The translations under genes were made by a program, and so were the position numbers. The notes below the pieces were generated by a model. That model ran no database searches, was not told the DNA's origin, and saw nothing but the letters and a program-made list of their open reading frames with translations. DNA of 7,409 nucleotides from Planctomycetia bacterium (GTDB lineage Bacteria > Planctomycetota > Planctomycetia > Gemmatales > Gemmataceae): NCBI GenBank assembly GCA_022616395.1, contig JAKEEV010000290.1, forward strand, positions 1-7,409, read 5' to 3'. Positions 5,627 to 7,409 of the stretch are shown here, piece after piece. Positions within the stretch are counted from its first letter, which is position 1, and each line of letters opens with the position of its first letter.

Positions 5627-7032
5627 CCATCCACGAAGGTCGCCACTTTTGCCGCGATTGCTTCTCCCTGCTCCACGCAGTCGGACATGGCGACTCCGCG
5701 ATAAGCGTTGCCGGTCAGGAACAGGCCGGGGTGATTTGATGCGAGCGCGTCGATGCGTGCGAGGCGTTCCAGGTGGCCGATGACATACTGCGGGATTGCT
5801 CGATTCCAGCGCACGATCTTTCGGAACACCGGTTCGCCTGTCACTCCCATCGCGAGCTTGATCTCCGCGTGAACGGCCTTTGCAAGCTGATCGTCAGGCC
5901 AGTCCACTTGTTCGGCGCGGTGAACGCCTCCACACAGAGCGCGCCACAGAACGAAGCCTTCGGGGGCGCGGTCGGGGAAGATGGACGAGCACCACTGCAC
6001 GCCGAGTACGTCTCGTCGCGTGTTTTGAGGAGCGATGTAGCCGAAGCCATCGCCTGCACCGGGGCAATGCTCTCTACGATAACCCAGAGCAACGACCGCG
6101 ATTCGGTTATACGGGATCGCGGAGATCTCTTCGGCCAACTTCGGATTGAGTTCGGCAAGAATCGCGCCCTGTTCGTTCGCGGGGCAAGCGAGTACGACTG
6201 CATCCGCGTTCCACACATCGCCACTTTCTCCGCGAACGGTCCACCGGGTCGGACCTTCTGTCGCGGAGAGACTTCGCACACTCGTCCCGCACTTCACCAC
6301 ATCGCCGAGATGATTCGCGAGCGAATCAATCAGCACCTGAAGCCCCGCGCGGAACGACCACATCTTCATTGGGCCAGCGGGAACCGGCGGGCTTACGCCG
6401 CGCCGCTCAGCGTCTTGTGCATCTTGTTTGCGCTTCTTCGCAGCGCGCATGAATCCGCGCACGATGCTTCCCGCTTCACGTTCCATTACAGGAAGGCGCG
6501 GGAATGCCGCTGCGACACTCAAGAGCGCAGGGTCGCCACCGTGAATACCTGTCACGAGCGCATCGGCGAAGATGTCCGCGGCTTCCTTTCCCGCGCGGCG
6601 CGTGACGAACTCGTGAACCGATTCATCGCCTTCCGGAGGCTTCGACTTCCTCCACGGTTCAGAGAGCAGCGCCAACTTGCCGCGAAACGACAAAAGCGTA
6701 GTGGTGAGCAATCCGAAGGGACCACCTGGGAGCTTGCGGAGTTTGTCGCGAACGAACACATACCGATTCTTGCGGCTCCCTTCGCTCGCCGCGATGAGTC
6801 GATCCGTCAACCCCAGCGCGGAAACAAGCTGAGGAACTGCCGGTGTGCGGTCGAGAAAGCCGTTCGGCCCGTGTTCGACTCGAAATCCGTCCTGCTCTTC
6901 GGTCTGAATGTTCCCACCTGGACGCGCGCACGATTCCAACACGGTCACCGACACGCTCGGAGCGAACTGCTTGAGGCGAAAGGCGACCGTCAGCCCGGTC
7001 AACCCTCCTCCGACAACAACGACGTGCGGCAT
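5620..7032 (-). CDS. hemG: Oxygen-dependent protoporphyrinogen/coproporphyrinogen oxidase
   Basis: This 470-residue flavoenzyme oxidises protoporphyrinogen IX, or coproporphyrinogen III in the CgoX branch, late in heme synthesis; the gene is also called hemY or cgoX. The FAD dinucleotide fold is at the N-terminus: 'VVVVGGGLTG' (4-13), acidic E33 ending strand two, and 'RPGGNIQT' (37-44) with 'GFRVEHGPNGF' (49-59). The C-terminal FAD motif 'LFLTGNAYRGVAMSDC' (437-452) is intact. Length is normal for the family. The start at 7032 is chosen because it gives the fold from residue 4 and forms a TGATG junction with the upstream gene, which suggests translational coupling. A palindromic hairpin encodes residues 208-217 ('AERRGVSPPV') in a variable loop before 'WSFRAGLQVL'. 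The TAG stop lies in an inverted repeat shared with the convergent cupin gene's 3' region. The sequence does not tell the proto- from the coproporphyrinogen branch. Confidence 0.92.
   Translation of the reverse strand: MPHVVVVGGGLTGLTVAFRLKQFAPSVSVTVLESCARPGGNIQTEEQDGFRVEHGPNGFLDRTPAVPQLVSALGLTDRLIAASEGSRKNRYVFVRDKLRKLPGGPFGLLTTTLLSFRGKLALLSEPWRKSKPPEGDESVHEFVTRRAGKEAADIFADALVTGIHGGDPALLSVAAAFPRLPVMEREAGSIVRGFMRAAKKRKQDAQDAERRGVSPPVPAGPMKMWSFRAGLQVLIDSLANHLGDVVKCGTSVRSLSATEGPTRWTVRGESGDVWNADAVVLACPANEQGAILAELNPKLAEEISAIPYNRIAVVALGYRREHCPGAGDGFGYIAPQNTRRDVLGVQWCSSIFPDRAPEGFVLWRALCGGVHRAEQVDWPDDQLAKAVHAEIKLAMGVTGEPVFRKIVRWNRAIPQYVIGHLERLARIDALASNHPGLFLTGNAYRGVAMSDCVEQGEAIAAKVATFVDGK
6382..6412 (-). 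repeat. Single REP-like hairpin inside hemG, related to the element in the transporter gene
   Basis: Read on the minus strand, CGGCG, a bulged C, GGC, loop GTAA, GCC and CGCCG form an eight-pair hairpin (6385-6405). It is preceded by GAG, giving GAGCGG at 6403-6408. The transporter element has the same order: GAGCGG, then a G-rich arm, then GGCGTAAGCC. Both are read in the same frame in their host genes (GGC GTA AGC CC, giving G-V-S-P). Only one unit is present here, so it is either a solitary REP-type unit or the degraded remains of a pair. Confidence 0.6.
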
Positions 7033-7409
7033 CAGCGGGCAAGCCCCACGATCTTCGCTTGCCCATCCTTCACACGCACCAGAATCGGAATCATCTTTTC
7101 GTCTCCAGAGGTGATGAACGCCACGAACCCGTCCTTCCCGACAACCTCCTCGATTTTCTTCCGGTCGTTGGCGTCCTTGATCTTGTCCTTGATCTCGGCG
7201 AACGGAGTGATCTTGTCGATTGTGGTCGGGATCTTGTCCGTATTCTTGATCTCGCCGATCTTCTCCTTCACCCACGCCTTGAGCGCGGCCTCGTCCTTGA
7301 GCACCTCCACAGCGCCTTCGGCATAGCGAACAAACGGAGCAGCGGAAACCTTCATCACCGCGTCCACGTCCTTCGCCTTGACGGCCTTGAGGAACGCGAG
7401 CGCGGCCTC
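7032..7409 (-). CDS. C-terminal part of an unrecognised lysine-rich protein, coupled to hemG
   Basis: The frame is open to the right edge of the window and ends with TGA at 7034-7032, so 125 C-terminal residues are seen and the start lies outside. It opens with 'EAALAFLKAVKAKDVDAVM', the pattern of the first helix of NTF2-like/DUF4878-type small domains, and continues with alternating Lys-rich helices and strands ('KKIEEVVGKDGFVAF', 'MIPILVRVKDG'), ending 'KIVGLAR'. The NTF2-like assignment is tentative; no catalytic residues can be named. Planctomycetes often export proteins of this sort, but the N-terminus is missing, so a signal peptide cannot be checked. Its stop overlaps the hemG start by one base (TGATG), so the two are probably one transcript with coupled translation. 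A GTG at 7367 within this frame should not be taken as the start, because coding continues upstream of it. Confidence 0.75.
   Translation of the reverse strand, partial: EAALAFLKAVKAKDVDAVMKVSAAPFVRYAEGAVEVLKDEAALKAWVKEKIGEIKNTDKIPTTIDKITPFAEIKDKIKDANDRKKIEEVVGKDGFVAFITSGDEKMIPILVRVKDGQAKIVGLAR

Noticed and set aside
5773..7326. A 517-codon open frame on the plus strand opposite hemG
   Set aside because: It mirrors hemG, whose family motifs and length are clear; its product is Arg/His/Ser-rich without domains. Long antisense frames are common in GC-rich genes.
1..7409. tRNA, rRNA, CRISPR array, transposase or phage genes
   Set aside because: None was recognised; the repeats present are isolated palindromes, without regular spacing or associated genes in the window.

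Overview
The window is a GC-rich bacterial chromosomal segment. The mix of genes (a hopanoid-type RND lipid exporter, a PPC/Ig-like surface protein tail, an oxygen-dependent protoporphyrinogen oxidase, a secreted cupin) together with palindromic elements inside genes suggests a planctomycete, most likely of the Gemmata group. That placement is inference from gene style, not a database match.

Layout, left to right. 1-393 (+) is the C-terminal end of a probably secreted beta-sandwich protein. 394-1063 is a 670-base stretch with no convincing gene but many short inverted repeats. 1064-3931 (+) encodes a 955-residue, 12-TM HpnN-like RND/MMPL transporter. 4009-4908 (+) encodes a LysR-type regulator. 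5045-5539 (+) encodes a small exported cupin. A long perfect inverted repeat (5550-5626) separates it from two convergent genes on the minus strand: hemG/hemY (5620-7032) and, upstream of it with a one-base TGATG overlap, the end of an unrecognised lysine-rich protein (7032-7409, cut by the window edge).

The most unusual feature is an 87-base, exactly 29-codon palindromic element (2505-2591) inside the transporter gene. It consists of two inverted 29-base arms that differ at one position, and the left arm is itself a hairpin with a GTAA loop. It forms part of the loop joining the two halves of the transporter. A related single hairpin (6382-6412) lies inside hemG and is read in the same frame, so both proteins carry a 'GVSP' peptide preceded by arginines. 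This looks like a REP/REPIN-type repeat family that tolerates or favours in-frame insertion in coding sequence, comparable in idea to the Rickettsia palindromic elements.

A second theme is control of the cupin gene. The 136-base gap between the LysR gene and the cupin gene holds a 15-bp ATAA-N7-TTAT dyad that fits the LysR T-N11-A box and overlaps a possible promoter. It also holds a 14-bp hairpin that would bury the cupin ribosome binding site. A testable model is that the LysR protein controls the cupin gene at transcription and the leader hairpin controls its translation.
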